A stretch of 64,000 nucleotides of DNA from Stenotrophomonas sp. BIO128-Bstrain (GCF_030128875.1 NZ_CP124620.1:310001-374000), one strand, 5' to 3'; counted from the first letter of the stretch, positions 1 through 9,675 are shown. Translations and numbers: made by a program. Notes: generated from the sequence alone by a model not told the origin.

Positions 1-90
1 GGCCGTGAGGTGTCAGTCTGAATAGCGCGGATCGTTGGCGTTGAGATGCCAGTCCCAAAAGGAGCGGCTTGGGAAACGTCCCTTGACGGA

Positions 91-116
91 AAAGGCCCCT
101 TTCGGGGCCTTTTTTT
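91..116. terminator. Rho-independent terminator beyond bamD
   Basis: A 9-bp perfect stem (AAAGGCCCC / GGGGCCTTT) with a 4-base loop is followed by a T run on the plus strand. On the minus strand the stem is followed by four Ts, so it probably acts in both directions: it ends bamD just outside its stop codon and also any plus-strand transcript entering from the left. Bases 1-90 hold no gene I can recognise. Confidence 0.85.
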
Positions 117-117
117 C

Positions 118-1002
118 TTACTTGCGATTCATCGTGGCGTTGCGTTCACCGGTACTGGCGGACTTCTCGCCGGCAAACGGGTTCAGCTTGCGGACCATCC
201 ACGGATACTTCGGCCAGTTGCCCTGCAGCCACGGGTGGTCGGGCTGGTTCAGCTCGAGGACGCGGCGGGCATCGTCGGCCAGGGTCTTGTTGCCCAGGCG
301 GGTGTAGGCCTCGCCCAGCGCGGCCACGGCGTCGTACTGGAACGCGCTCTGCGGGTAGTTCTCCAGCAGGAAGTTGGCGCGGCCAGCGGCCGAGACGTAC
401 GCCTCGCGGCGCAGGTAGTACAGGGCGTTGTCCAGCTCGTACTGGGCGAACACGTCGCGCAGGGCGATCATCCGCTGGCGCGCATCGGCGGCGTAGCGGC
501 TGTTGGGGTAGCGCTCGGTGACGATGGTGAAATCGGCATAGGCCTGGCGCGGGCTCGACAGGTCGCGGCGGCTCGGGTCCAGCGACCAGACGCGGCGCAG
601 GAAGACCGTGTCGCGGTTGCCATTGGCCAGGCCGCGCAGGTAGTACATGTAGGCGATGTTGCGGTGGGTCGGGTAGGTACGGATGAAGCGGTCCACGCTG
701 GACACCGCGTCATCGTGCTTGCCGGCCTTGTACTGCGCGTAGGCGCTCTCGATCATGGCCTGCTCGGTGTACGGGCCATACGGGTACTGGGCTACCAGGC
801 GGCGGAAGCTGGCTTCGGCACCGCTCCAGTTCCCCCCTTCCATGAGCTTGTGGCTCTTCTCATAGAGCGTTTCGACCGGCAGGCCTTCATCCGGATTCTT
901 GCCCTTGGTGCCGCGGTGACAGCCGGTGGCGACGAAGAGCAGCACCAGCATCAGGGCGGCGAGGCGGACGGGCGCGGACAGCATAACGGAGCGTCGGATC
1001 AT
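118..1002 (-). CDS. bamD: Outer membrane protein assembly factor BamD
   Basis: A 294-residue lipoprotein of the beta-barrel assembly machine, which inserts proteins into the outer membrane with BamA. A hydrophobic leader ends in a lipobox (VATGC), followed by TPR-type helices with typical BamD phrases such as YPYGPYTEQA near the first repeat and SRYAADARQRM further on. The chosen ATG gives a short, normal lipoprotein signal; an upstream in-frame start would add 30 residues of low-complexity sequence before it. A second ATG six codons later is also possible. The divergent neighbour is rluD, a pairing commonly seen in Gammaproteobacteria. Confidence 0.93.
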   Translation of the reverse strand: MIRRSVMLSAPVRLAALMLVLLFVATGCHRGTKGKNPDEGLPVETLYEKSHKLMEGGNWSGAEASFRRLVAQYPYGPYTEQAMIESAYAQYKAGKHDDAVSSVDRFIRTYPTHRNIAYMYYLRGLANGNRDTVFLRRVWSLDPSRRDLSSPRQAYADFTIVTERYPNSRYAADARQRMIALRDVFAQYELDNALYYLRREAYVSAAGRANFLLENYPQSAFQYDAVAALGEAYTRLGNKTLADDARRVLELNQPDHPWLQGNWPKYPWMVRKLNPFAGEKSASTGERNATMNRK

Positions 1003-1118
1003 GGGGTCAGGGCGGGACGCGGCTGGAATACGAAGGGTCGATGATAGCCTAGTGGCCTGTCCCGCGACTGAAACTGGTCGGCCGGACCCCAAAATTGTCC
1101 CTATTGCGGTGTTCCCCC

Positions 1119-2114
1119 ATGTCCGATACCCCTGCTGATTCCGATTCCCCCCGCCAGGCCATCGTGCCCGATACCGCCGCCGGCCGGCGTTTCGACGCGG
1201 TCCTGGCCGAGCTGTTCCCCGAATTCTCCCGGTCCAAGCTGACCGAGTGGATCAAGTCCGGGGACGTCCTGCTGGACGGCAACACCGTGCGCGGGCGCGA
1301 CCCGGTGCGCGGCGGCGAGGTGGCCAGCCTGCATGTCGTGCTCGACACCCAGACCCATGCCGAGCCGGAGGACATCCCGCTGGAGGTCCTGTACGAGGAC
1401 GAGCACGTGTTCGTGATCAACAAGCCGGTCGGCCTGGTGGTCCATCCCGGCGCGGGCAACCCGACCGGTACCCTGGTCAATGCGCTGCTGTTCCGCGACC
1501 CCTCGCTGTCGGTGCTACCGCGCGCGGGCATCGTGCACCGCCTGGACAAGGACACCAGCGGCGTGATGGTGATCGCCCGCACGATCCAGGCGCAGACCGC
1601 ACTGGTGGAGCAGCTCTCCGCCCGTGAAGTGCACCGCCAGTACCTGGCCGTGGTGGTGGGTGCGCTGGTCTCCGGCGGCACCGCGACCGCCGGCATCGAC
1701 CGCCACCCGCGCGACCGCATCCGCATGGCCGTGCGCGAAGACGGCAAGGAAGCGATCACGCATTACCGCCTGCGCGAGCGTTTCCGTGCGCACACCGCGC
1801 TGGAGTGCCGCCTGGAAACCGGCCGTACCCACCAGATCCGCGTGCACATGGCGCACCTGCGTCACCCGATCATCGGCGATCAGCTGTATGGCGGTGCGCT
1901 GAAGCTGCCCAAGGGCGCCAGCGATGAACTGGTCGCCGAGCTGCGCGGCTTCAAGCGCCAGGCGCTGCACGCTGAAACGCTGGAATTCGTGCACCCGATC
2001 ACCGGTGAGAAGATCACCAACAGCGCGCCGCCGCCGGCTGACATGCAGGCCCTGCTGCACGCCCTGCGCGAAGACAGCAAGCGCTTCGCCGAGCAGGAAC
2101 GCAACCGCCGCTGA
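1119..2114 (+). CDS. rluD: 23S rRNA pseudouridine synthase RluD
   Basis: A 331-residue RluA-family pseudouridine synthase. An N-terminal S4 RNA-binding domain (roughly residues 18-80, [13 protein letters not shown]) is followed by the catalytic domain with the signature HRLDKDTSG, whose Asp is the nucleophile, and the later [10 protein letters not shown] motif. By family it modifies U1911, U1915 and U1917 in helix 69 of 23S rRNA. The ATG fits the S4 domain start; a TTG eight codons upstream is unlikely. It overlaps the next gene by one base (TGATG), implying coupled translation. Confidence 0.94.
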   Translation: MSDTPADSDSPRQAIVPDTAAGRRFDAVLAELFPEFSRSKLTEWIKSGDVLLDGNTVRGRDPVRGGEVASLHVVLDTQTHAEPEDIPLEVLYEDEHVFVINKPVGLVVHPGAGNPTGTLVNALLFRDPSLSVLPRAGIVHRLDKDTSGVMVIARTIQAQTALVEQLSAREVHRQYLAVVVGALVSGGTATAGIDRHPRDRIRMAVREDGKEAITHYRLRERFRAHTALECRLETGRTHQIRVHMAHLRHPIIGDQLYGGALKLPKGASDELVAELRGFKRQALHAETLEFVHPITGEKITNSAPPPADMQALLHALREDSKRFAEQERNRR

Positions 2115-2893
2115 TGGACGCCACCGTGCCCGTGCTGCGCGCCGACTGGCAGGCCCCGAGCGGGGTCCATGCGCTGACCACCCTGCGTTTCGGCGCGGGC
2201 GGTTCGGTGGCGCCGTTCGACCAGTTCAACATGGGCAACCGGTACTCGGCCGATGGTGACGACCCGGCGCAGGTGCAGCGCAACCGTGACCTGCTGGTGC
2301 CCGGGCTGGGCCTGCCCTCGGCGCCGCATTGGCTGCGCCAGGTGCATGGCACCGGCGTGCGCCGCTTCACCGCGCCGCCGACCGCCACGGGTGTGGAGGC
2401 TGAACCGACTGCCGATGCCGCCGTGACCTCGGTGCCAGGCGTGGTGCTGGCGATTCTCACCGCCGACTGCCTGCCGGTGGTGTTCGCCGCGCGCGATGGC
2501 GGTGAGATCGGCGCCGCCCATGCCGGGTGGCGCGGGCTGGCCGATGGGATGCTGGAGGCCACCGTGGCCGCCCTGCAGACCCCGCCCGCGCAGCTGCAGG
2601 CGTGGCTGGGGCCGGCCGCCGGGCCGGCGCTGTACGAGATCGGCGAGGACGTGTTCGAGGCCTTCGTGGAGCGCGACGAGGGCGCTGCGGCGGCGTTCGT
2701 GGCAACACGGCCGGGGCACTGGAAGGTCGACCTGTACGCGTTGGCCCGCCGGCGCCTGCAGGCCGCCGGGCTGGACCCGGCCAGCATCAGTGGCGGGCAG
2801 TACTGCACGCTGGCCGATCCGCAGCGGTTCTACTCGCACCGGCGCGACCGCCGCACCGGGCGCATGGCGACCCTGGCGTGGATCGCGCCGTGA
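2114..2893 (+). CDS. pgeF: Laccase-domain purine nucleoside phosphorylase / peptidoglycan editing factor (YfiH/PgeF)
   Basis: A 259-residue protein of the Cu-oxidase_4 (YfiH) family. The metal-site motifs are visible: QVHGTGV near residue 80, LTADCLPV and HAGWRGL near the middle, and the family C-terminus (YSHRRDRRTGR). Members have been described as purine nucleoside phosphorylases/adenosine deaminases and, in E. coli, as preventing mis-incorporation into peptidoglycan precursors; older annotations say multicopper polyphenol oxidase. Its start overlaps the rluD stop, as in many Gammaproteobacteria, so the two are co-transcribed. The exact substrate cannot be read from sequence. Confidence 0.9.
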   Translation: MDATVPVLRADWQAPSGVHALTTLRFGAGGSVAPFDQFNMGNRYSADGDDPAQVQRNRDLLVPGLGLPSAPHWLRQVHGTGVRRFTAPPTATGVEAEPTADAAVTSVPGVVLAILTADCLPVVFAARDGGEIGAAHAGWRGLADGMLEATVAALQTPPAQLQAWLGPAAGPALYEIGEDVFEAFVERDEGAAAAFVATRPGHWKVDLYALARRRLQAAGLDPASISGGQYCTLADPQRFYSHRRDRRTGRMATLAWIAP

Positions 2894-2912
2894 CCGTCTG
2901 AACGATCGTGAC

Positions 2913-2936
2913 GAGCCGGCCAGCGGCCGGCACTAC
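2913..2936 (-). repeat. SMAG-type GTAG palindrome
   Basis: A single GTAG-ended hairpin element (arm GCCGGCC, minus orientation) lies in the 71-bp gap between the convergent pgeF and otsA genes. Its sequence is the same as the elements at 13 kb, 15 kb, 31 kb and 44 kb. Confidence 0.8.
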
Positions 2937-2964
2937 CGTACGCGCTTCCCGCAGCCCGGCGGCG

Positions 2965-4329
2965 TCATCCTTCCAGGGCCTGAAGATACGTCTGCCGCCA
3001 ATGATTGATGTCGTAGGTGCGCAGGTGGTCCATCATCGCCTGCCAGCGCTCCACGCGCTTCTTCAGCGGCATCGTCGCGGCCGTGGCGATCGCATCGGCC
3101 ACGCCATCGAGGTCATGTGGATTGACCAGCAGTGCCTGCTTGAGTTCATCGGCAGCGCCGGCCAGCAGTGACAGCACCAGTACGCCCGGATTCTCCGGAT
3201 CCTGCGAGGCGACGTATTCCTTGGCCACCAGGTTCATGCCGTCGCGCAACGGGGTCACCAGGCCCACCGCCGCCGCCCGGTAGAAGCCGGTCAGGGTGGC
3301 ATGGGTGAAATTCTGGTTGACGTAGCGCAGCGGGGTCCAGTCCGGCGCGGCATGCCCGCCGTTGATGTGCCCGGCGATCTGTTCCAGCTGGCCGCGCAGC
3401 TGCCGGTACTCGGTGACATCGCCACGGGATACCGGGGCGATCTGCAGATACGTGAGCGAGCCATGCTGGTCCGGGTGGCGTTCCAGATACCGCTCGAAAC
3501 CCTGGAAGCGTTCGGGCAGGCCCTTTGAGTAGTCCAGCCGGTCCACGCCGATCGCCAGCTGGCGATTGCGCAGGCTGCCGCGCAGGTCCTTGACCGCTGG
3601 CTTGTTCGCCCCGGCCTTGGCCTGCCGCGCAATGAACTCGGTATCGATGCCGATCGGGAAGGCCGCGGCGCGGAAGCGTCGGCCGCCGGGCGCTTCCAGC
3701 TCGCCATCGGGCAGCACCCGGCCGCCACCGAACAGGCGCACGTAGGACTGGAAACGGTCCGCATCGCGCTGCGTCTGGAAGCCGACCAGGTCATAGGCGT
3801 ACAGGCTGGAGAACAACCGCAGGTGGTCGGGCATGGCCTGCAGCAGGTCCGCCGAGGGCATCGGCACATGCAGGAAGAAGCCGATCCGGCAGCCGATGCC
3901 ACGCTCGCGCAGCAGCGAGGCGAGCGGGATCAGGTGGTAATCGTGGATCCAGACGATGTCGTCTTCGCGCAGCAGCGGGGCGAGTTTCTCGGCGAACAGC
4001 GCGTTGACCCGGCGGTACGTTTCGCGCGTCCCGCGGTCGTAGTCGACCAGGTCCAGCCGGAAGTGCAGCAATGGCCACAGCGTGCGATTGGCGAAGCCGT
4101 TGTAGTAGCCGTCCACATCGCGCTTGTTGAGGTCCATGGTGACGTAGCGGATGTCACCGTCCACCTGCTCGTGCAGCGCGCCGCTGTTGTCGCGTACCGA
4201 CTTGCCGCTCCAGCCGAACCACAGGCCGCCACGCTCTTTGAGCGCGGCGAGCAGGCCGACCGCCAGGCCGCCGGCGCGGGATTCACCGGGAACGGCGACC
4301 CGGTTGGACACGACGACCAGGCGGCTCAT
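2965..4329 (-). CDS. otsA: Alpha,alpha-trehalose-phosphate synthase (UDP-forming) OtsA
   Basis: A 454-residue GT20 glycosyltransferase that joins glucose from UDP-glucose to glucose-6-phosphate, giving trehalose-6-phosphate. Visible family features are SNRVAVP at the N-terminus, [10 protein letters not shown] in the middle, [13 protein letters not shown] near residue 265 and the sugar-nucleotide site [14 protein letters not shown] near residue 360. The length matches single-domain OtsA. The start overlaps the stop of the GH15 gene by 4 bases (ATGA), so it is the last gene of an otsB-GH15-otsA unit. It is distinct from the GT20 domain in ggpPS at 31-33 kb, which has DYTKGTLAKLEAF at the same place. 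Confidence 0.94.
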   Translation of the reverse strand: MSRLVVVSNRVAVPGESRAGGLAVGLLAALKERGGLWFGWSGKSVRDNSGALHEQVDGDIRYVTMDLNKRDVDGYYNGFANRTLWPLLHFRLDLVDYDRGTRETYRRVNALFAEKLAPLLREDDIVWIHDYHLIPLASLLRERGIGCRIGFFLHVPMPSADLLQAMPDHLRLFSSLYAYDLVGFQTQRDADRFQSYVRLFGGGRVLPDGELEAPGGRRFRAAAFPIGIDTEFIARQAKAGANKPAVKDLRGSLRNRQLAIGVDRLDYSKGLPERFQGFERYLERHPDQHGSLTYLQIAPVSRGDVTEYRQLRGQLEQIAGHINGGHAAPDWTPLRYVNQNFTHATLTGFYRAAAVGLVTPLRDGMNLVAKEYVASQDPENPGVLVLSLLAGAADELKQALLVNPHDLDGVADAIATAATMPLKKRVERWQAMMDHLRTYDINHWRQTYLQALEG

Positions 4330-6107
4330 GATGCCTCCTGCCAGCTGCGCGACAGGCGCATGGCGGCGGTGATCAGGCCCACGTGCGAATAGGTCTGCGG
4401 GAAGTTGCCCCAGGCCTCGCCATTGTCGAAGGCCAGGTCTTCGGAGAGCAGGCCCAGGTGATTGCGGCGCTCCAGCAGCATCTCGAACATCTCGCGCGCT
4501 TCATCCAGGCGACCGATCGCGGCGAGCGCATCGATGTACCAGAAGGTGCAGATGGTGAAGCTGGTTTCCGGTTCGCCGAAGTCATCCGGCGCCACGTAAC
4601 GGTACAGCGCGTTGCCATGTTTGAGATCGCGGCCGATCGCCTCGACGGTGGCGACAAAGCGTGCGTCGGTGGCGTCGATGAACCCGATGTCGGCCAGCAG
4701 CAGCAACGAGGCATCCAGGCGGTGGCCACCGAAGGTATCGGTGAAGTGCCCGAGCGCTTCGCTCCACGAGTCGCGCATGATCCGCGCATGGATGATGTCG
4801 GCTCGCTCGCGCCAGTAGGTGGCGCGGTCATCCAGCTTCAGCCGCACCGCGATCTTGCACAGGCGGTCGCAGGCGGCCCAGCACATCGCGCTGGTGTAGG
4901 TATGCACTTCGGTGCGGCCGCGGAACTCCCACAGCCCGGCATCGGGCACGTCATGCAGGGTGAAGGCCTGCTCGCCGAGCGGCTCCAGCCGCGCGAAGGT
5001 GTGTGCATCGCCCGGGTCCTGCAGGCGGCGATCGAAGAACAGCTGCGTGGAGGCAAGCACCACGCTGCCGTAGACATCGTGCTGGCGCTGTACCCAGGCC
5101 AGGTTGCCGCGACGCACCGGCCCCATGCCGCGGTAGCCGGACAGCGAGGGGACTTCGCTTTCTTCCAGCTTGGCCTCGAAGCTGATGCCGTACAGCGGCT
5201 GCAGGCTGCCATCGGCGGTGGCCAGGTTGAAGATGTAGCCCAGGAACTGCTCCATCGTGCGCGTGGCGCCGAGGCGGTTCAGCGTACGCACCACGAAGGC
5301 GGCATCGCGCAGCCAGCAATAGCGATAATCCCAGTTGCGGATGCTGCCGGGCGCTTCGGGAATGGAGGTCGTCATCGCGGCGATGATCGCGCCGCTGTCT
5401 TCGTACTGGCACAGTTTCAGCGTGATCGCGCTGCGGATCACCGCGTCCTGCCATTCCAGCGGGATGGACAGATAGCGCACCCATTCGCGCCAGTAGTCGC
5501 GCGTGCGCTGGAAGGATTCCTGCACGTAACCACTGAGCGAACGGTTGAGCGATTCGTCCACCCCCAGCACCAGGTGCACCGGATGGTTGAGCACGAACGG
5601 CAGGCCGTCGCGCACGAAGCGCAGCGGCACATCCGTGGTCAGGCGCAGCACGTGGTCGGGCAGCACCCAGCGGATGTGGTTGCTGCCCCAGGTCGAATCG
5701 GGAACGCGCGCGCCCCAGTCGGCCAGTGGCCGGGCGCGCACGATGATGCGCGGGTTGCCGGACAGCGGGCGGACCTGGCGGATCAGGCTGACCGGCCGAT
5801 AGAAGCGGTCGTTCTGGCGCCAGCGCGGCGCGAAATCGATGATTTCCAGCGCGCCGCCATGCTTGTCGCGCAGCACGGTGCGCAGGATGGCGGTGTTGGT
5901 CAGGTAGCTCTGTTCGCTCTCGACCATGTCCTCCAGCTCGATGCCGAAGTCACCGCCCTCTTGTTGATTGGGGCCAAGCAGGGCGCAGAAGGTGGGGTCG
6001 CCGTCGAAGGTCGGCAGGCAGCTCCAGACGACGCGCGCGTGCTTGTCGATCAGCGCGCCGAAGCTGCCATTGCCGACCACGCCCAGATTCAGATCGGGTT
6101 CGCTCAT
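4326..6107 (-). CDS. Glycoside hydrolase family 15 protein (glucoamylase/trehalase-like)
   Basis: A 593-residue cytosolic enzyme (no signal peptide) of the GH15 (alpha/alpha)6-barrel family. The diagnostic run NWDYRYCWLRDAAF lies near residue 260, and the C-terminal region SHVGLITAAMRLS is also typical. GH15 includes glucoamylases, glucodextranases and bacterial trehalases. It sits between otsB and otsA, overlapping otsA by 4 bases. That suggests a role tied to trehalose, possibly as a trehalase that recycles the sugar, but this is inference from context. Confidence 0.88.
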   Translation of the reverse strand: MSEPDLNLGVVGNGSFGALIDKHARVVWSCLPTFDGDPTFCALLGPNQQEGGDFGIELEDMVESEQSYLTNTAILRTVLRDKHGGALEIIDFAPRWRQNDRFYRPVSLIRQVRPLSGNPRIIVRARPLADWGARVPDSTWGSNHIRWVLPDHVLRLTTDVPLRFVRDGLPFVLNHPVHLVLGVDESLNRSLSGYVQESFQRTRDYWREWVRYLSIPLEWQDAVIRSAITLKLCQYEDSGAIIAAMTTSIPEAPGSIRNWDYRYCWLRDAAFVVRTLNRLGATRTMEQFLGYIFNLATADGSLQPLYGISFEAKLEESEVPSLSGYRGMGPVRRGNLAWVQRQHDVYGSVVLASTQLFFDRRLQDPGDAHTFARLEPLGEQAFTLHDVPDAGLWEFRGRTEVHTYTSAMCWAACDRLCKIAVRLKLDDRATYWRERADIIHARIMRDSWSEALGHFTDTFGGHRLDASLLLLADIGFIDATDARFVATVEAIGRDLKHGNALYRYVAPDDFGEPETSFTICTFWYIDALAAIGRLDEAREMFEMLLERRNHLGLLSEDLAFDNGEAWGNFPQTYSHVGLITAAMRLSRSWQEAS

Positions 6108-6193
6108 GATGCAGGAAGTCTCGTGTCATGCCGCGGCGGCACACCGGTGGGGGAGACCTGCGCGCGGCGTCAGGGGGCCTTGGGGTCAAGGCA

Positions 6194-6964
6194 TCAGTAG
6201 GCATTCTCGCGAAGCCAGGCGTGGACGCTGCGTATCGTCGGCAGCGAGAACACCGCATCGCTCGGCTCGCGCGCACCGACCAGCACGCTCCAGCCATGCA
6301 GATCATTGGCCGCGCCGAAGCCGAATTCATCGGTGAGGTCATCGCCGACGAACACCGGCATGCGATCACGGAACGGCGGCTGCAGCATCAGCTGCCGCAT
6401 CGCACGCCCCTTGTCGCTGCCCTCAGGCAGGAATTCGATCACATGGTCGCCCGGCTGCAGCCGATAGCCGCCATGCCCGCGGATATGCCGTTCGGCAAAC
6501 GCACGCACGTCATTGGCGGCATGCGGAGCACCACGCCAATGCAGGGCCAGGCTGCGGCCCTTGTCTTCAACGAGCACGCCGGGGTAGCCGTGCGCGAACC
6601 GCATCGCCTGCTGGTGCAGGGCGTGCAGCCACTCACTGGTATCTGCGGAGGGATCACTGCTCTGCGCGCGCTGCTCGTGGTTGCGCAGCTCGTGGCCATG
6701 CAGGCCGGCGGCGGGCAGGCTCAGGGGCGCAAACAGCTTGTCCAGCTGCGCCAGCGGTCGGCCGCTGATCAGCGCGACCGCGCCATCCAGGCGGTCGCTG
6801 ATGCGCCCGATCGCCTCACGCACATCCGGCAGCAGCGCGACCGACTCGGGGTCGTCCGCGAATTCGATAAGGGTGCCATCCACGTCCAGGAACAGCGCAC
6901 AGGCATCGTCCAGCAGCGGCGGCGGCGGACGTTGGGGGAAGTCGTTGGCCATGGTGACCAACAT
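6194..6964 (-). CDS. otsB: Trehalose-6-phosphate phosphatase OtsB
   Basis: A 256-residue HAD-superfamily phosphatase that removes the phosphate from trehalose-6-phosphate. The nucleophile motif LFLDVDGTL is near residue 25, motif II is ALISGRP near residue 65 and the C-terminal acid motif is VFVGDDLTDEFGF. It is the first gene of the otsB-GH15-otsA unit, 86 bases ahead of GH15. An alternative ATG lies five codons downstream (MANDFPQ). The block makes and dephosphorylates trehalose as an osmo- and desiccation protectant. Confidence 0.93.
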   Translation of the reverse strand: MLVTMANDFPQRPPPPLLDDACALFLDVDGTLIEFADDPESVALLPDVREAIGRISDRLDGAVALISGRPLAQLDKLFAPLSLPAAGLHGHELRNHEQRAQSSDPSADTSEWLHALHQQAMRFAHGYPGVLVEDKGRSLALHWRGAPHAANDVRAFAERHIRGHGGYRLQPGDHVIEFLPEGSDKGRAMRQLMLQPPFRDRMPVFVGDDLTDEFGFGAANDLHGWSVLVGAREPSDAVFSLPTIRSVHAWLRENAY

Positions 6965-7025
6965 GCCAGCGTGGATGTGATCGCCAGGTCATGGCATCAC
7001 CCACGCATCCTCCCGTTCACCACCG

Positions 7026-7120
7026 GTAGAGCCGACGGTCAGCCGGCTGCACCAAACCCGGTAGAGCCGACCGTCGGTCGGCTGCACAAACCCGGTAGAG
7101 CCGACCGTTGGTCGGCTGCA
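7026..7120 (+). repeat. Three direct SMAG-type GTAG repeats
   Basis: Three 26-bp units starting GTAGAGCCGAC and ending GGCTGCA begin at 7026, 7061 and 7095 (35- and 34-bp spacing), all in the same orientation. Each forms a short hairpin (GCCGACC/GGTCGGC type). They fill the gap between otsB and the TonB-dependent receptor gene, so they probably lie in the receptor's 3' untranslated region and ahead of otsB. Confidence 0.85.
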
Positions 7121-7125
7121 CCCCG

Positions 7126-9576
7126 TCAGAACGTATACCGCACGCGCCCGTAGTAATACGCACCATTGCTACCGATCGGTGACAGCACGTCATACGGCAG
7201 GTTGCCGAAGTAGTAGATATCGTCGTTGGACAGATCCGAGTAGTTGTCGGTCAGGTTCTGCCCGCCCAGCGCCACGCTCCACTGCGGGGTGATCTTGTAT
7301 TCCACCTCGGCATCCAGCTGCCACTCGGCCCCGTAGGTCTGGCGCGGAATATAACCATCACCGAAGTTGAACACGCGGGTGACGCTGCCATAGCGGCTCA
7401 GGCGGCTGCTCAGCGACCAGCGATCATCGGCCCAGCTGGCGGCCAGCGCGGCGCGGGTGCGCGGGGTGGCATCGGTCAGCGTATTGGTCTCTTCCACGCC
7501 GAACAGCACGTAGTCCGGGTCCAGCGCGAGCAGTCCCGGCGGGGTGGCGAGCACGTTCTTCAGCGTGGTCTTGGTGTAGGCGTAGGTGCCGGTCAGCACC
7601 AGCTCGCCATCGCCCAGCGACTGCCGCCAGTTGCTCACCAGTTCCGCGCCGCGGGTGCGGGTATCGGCGGCGTTGACGAAGAAGCTGGCGCTCTGCAGGC
7701 CAGCCACGCCGAACTGCTGCTGCACGTAGTCGGTCAGCGCATCACCGGTGATGCTTTCCGACAGTGCGATGCGGTCATCGATGTCGATCTGGAAGAAGTC
7801 CAGCGAGACATCGAAGTGCTCGCCGATACGGCTGGTGAAACCCAGGCTGGTGTTGAGCGACTTCTCCGGCTTCAGGTCGGTGGCGCCCAGGCCACGCGCG
7901 ATCGGATTGTTCACCGACAGCACGCGGCCCTGCACCAGCTGGCCGGCCGCGTTGTAGCCGGTGGACGTGGATTCGTAGCCGATCTGCGCCAGCGACGGGG
8001 CACGGAAGTTGTTGGAGATCGCACCGCGCAGCGCGAAGGCCGGCGTGAATTCGTAGCGCAGCCCCAGCTTGCCGGTGAGCTCGCCACCGAAATCATCGCT
8101 GTGCTCGTAGCGTGCGGCCAGATCGCTTGAGAAATGCTCACCGAACTGGCTGGACAGGCTGGCGTAGGCGCTGGCGACATCGCGCGAGAGCGAGGTCGCA
8201 TCCTGCGGGGTCAGGCCACCACCGGCCTGCGAGCCGGTCGGGCGATCGGTGAACGGACCCGCGGCATAGCTGGTCGGATCGCCCGGACGGGTCTGGTAAT
8301 GGTCGCGGCGCGCTTCCAGGCCCAGGCCAAGGCTGTGGGTGATGCTCTCGCCCTGCGAGAACACACGGCCGAGGTCGACGTTCGCGACCGTCAGCTCATT
8401 GCGGTAATCACCGGTCTTGAACCGGGTCGGGCTGGTCGGGCCCAGCGAGGCGTTGAGCGAGTTGCGCAGGCGGTAAGTGAACGTGTTGATGCCGTAATCC
8501 AGGCTCGCATCGTAGTTCCACTCGCCCCACTGGCCCTTCGCGCCGGCCACGGCCTGTACGTCGCGGTTTTCGCCCTCGGAGATCGGACGGTAGCCGTTCG
8601 GGTAGATCTGCGCCCAGTTGGCGTCGCTGTCCGGGTAGCGGAAGTAGTTCGCGCCTTCGCTGTCGCGCTGGTTGAAGGTGGCGAAGCTGTAGAAGGTGGA
8701 GGTTTCACCGAACGGCAGCTGCGCGTTGTACCAGGCGTTCAGGTCCTTGGTCTTGCCATCGCCGAGCACGTAGTTGCGCTTGCCCTGCAGGGCAAGGTTG
8801 GTCGGGGTCTGGTCCCACGGCGGGATCTGGTCGAAGCCGGCGCGATTGGTGCCTTCGTGATTTTTCAGCTCCAGGCCCACGCGCAGGAAGCCGCCCTCAT
8901 CGCCCAGCCGGGTGCCGACCTTGGCGCTGGCGTAGCTGGTCTGGCCGTCGGTGAGGGTGCGGTCGATCGGCTTGAGGTCGGTGTGGTTGGCGCCGAAGCT
9001 CGCTTCGAATGCACCGCCTTCCGGCGCGTCATCCAGGATCACGTTGATCACGCCGGCCACCGCATCGGAGCCGTACAGCGCACCGGCGCCATCGCGCAGC
9101 ACTTCGATGCGCTTGATCGCGCTGACCGGGATCGCGTTGAAATCGACCGGGGTGGTGCCCTTGCCGATCTTGCTGTCGGTGTTGACCAGGGCGCTGCTGT
9201 GGCGGCGCTTGCCGTTGACCAGCACCAGCACCTGATCGGGCGAGAGGCCGCGCAGCTGGGCGGCCCGGATGTGGTCGGCACCGCCGGAGTTGGACTGGCG
9301 CGGGAAATTGAACGAGGGCAGCAGCGCCTGCAGGGCGCTGCCAAGCTCGCCATTGACCACGCCGGCCTTGCGGATGTCCTCGGCGGTGAGCACATCCACT
9401 GGCGAGGTGGATTCCAGCACGGTCCGGTCAACGGCACGGGTGCCGGTGACGATCACGGTGTCCAGCGTTTTAGCGGTGTTCGGCGCGTCCTGCGCAAGTA
9501 CGTCCTGGGCCAGCAGGGGGGAGGAAAGGACGAGCGCGATGGCAAGGCCAAGGCGCGACGCGGACGGACGGGACAT
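7126..9576 (-). CDS. TonB-dependent outer-membrane receptor, copy 1
   Basis: An 816-residue receptor with a signal peptide (cleavage near AQDVLAQDA), a TonB box/plug start (LDTVIVTGTR), a plug domain (about residues 55-165, including LRGLSPDQVLVLVNGKRRH and YGSDAVAGVINV) and a 22-strand barrel ending in the aromatic-terminated strand YYGRVRYTF. It imports an unknown ligand across the outer membrane using TonB energy. It is clearly paralogous to the receptor at 24-27 kb. No transporter, FecIR pair or degradative gene adjoins it, so the ligand cannot be inferred. Confidence 0.92.
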   Translation of the reverse strand: MSRPSASRLGLAIALVLSSPLLAQDVLAQDAPNTAKTLDTVIVTGTRAVDRTVLESTSPVDVLTAEDIRKAGVVNGELGSALQALLPSFNFPRQSNSGGADHIRAAQLRGLSPDQVLVLVNGKRRHSSALVNTDSKIGKGTTPVDFNAIPVSAIKRIEVLRDGAGALYGSDAVAGVINVILDDAPEGGAFEASFGANHTDLKPIDRTLTDGQTSYASAKVGTRLGDEGGFLRVGLELKNHEGTNRAGFDQIPPWDQTPTNLALQGKRNYVLGDGKTKDLNAWYNAQLPFGETSTFYSFATFNQRDSEGANYFRYPDSDANWAQIYPNGYRPISEGENRDVQAVAGAKGQWGEWNYDASLDYGINTFTYRLRNSLNASLGPTSPTRFKTGDYRNELTVANVDLGRVFSQGESITHSLGLGLEARRDHYQTRPGDPTSYAAGPFTDRPTGSQAGGGLTPQDATSLSRDVASAYASLSSQFGEHFSSDLAARYEHSDDFGGELTGKLGLRYEFTPAFALRGAISNNFRAPSLAQIGYESTSTGYNAAGQLVQGRVLSVNNPIARGLGATDLKPEKSLNTSLGFTSRIGEHFDVSLDFFQIDIDDRIALSESITGDALTDYVQQQFGVAGLQSASFFVNAADTRTRGAELVSNWRQSLGDGELVLTGTYAYTKTTLKNVLATPPGLLALDPDYVLFGVEETNTLTDATPRTRAALAASWADDRWSLSSRLSRYGSVTRVFNFGDGYIPRQTYGAEWQLDAEVEYKITPQWSVALGGQNLTDNYSDLSNDDIYYFGNLPYDVLSPIGSNGAYYYGRVRYTF

Positions 9577-9598
9577 GCGGACTCCAGCGGGACGACGA

Positions 9599-9626
9599 GG
9601 GGGAGGGAGGGGCGGGGGGAGGGGGG
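9599..9626 (+). other. G-tract with quadruplex-forming pattern in the receptor leader
   Basis: Five runs of three to six Gs are separated by single bases. The tract lies 23-50 bases upstream of the start codon of the minus-strand receptor gene. The G-rich strand is the template strand, so the mRNA leader is C-rich. The ribosome-binding site (GGAG on the minus strand) lies between the tract and the ATG. Confidence 0.6.
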
Positions 9627-9639
9627 AGGAGCCGGCGTT

Positions 9640-9661
9640 GCCGATCCAAGGTCGGCACTAC
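9640..9661 (-). repeat. SMAG-type GTAG palindrome
   Basis: A single GTAG-ended hairpin (GTAGTGCCGACC in minus orientation, pairing with GGTCGGC-like sequence) in the divergent region between the receptor gene and the DUF3574 gene. Confidence 0.65.
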
Positions 9662-9675
9662 CAATCCATCCGGAT

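Noticed and set aside
1..90. Possible C-terminus of a gene entering from the left
   Set aside because: All plus-strand frames stop within about 25 bases and no family could be recognised, so no feature is reported.
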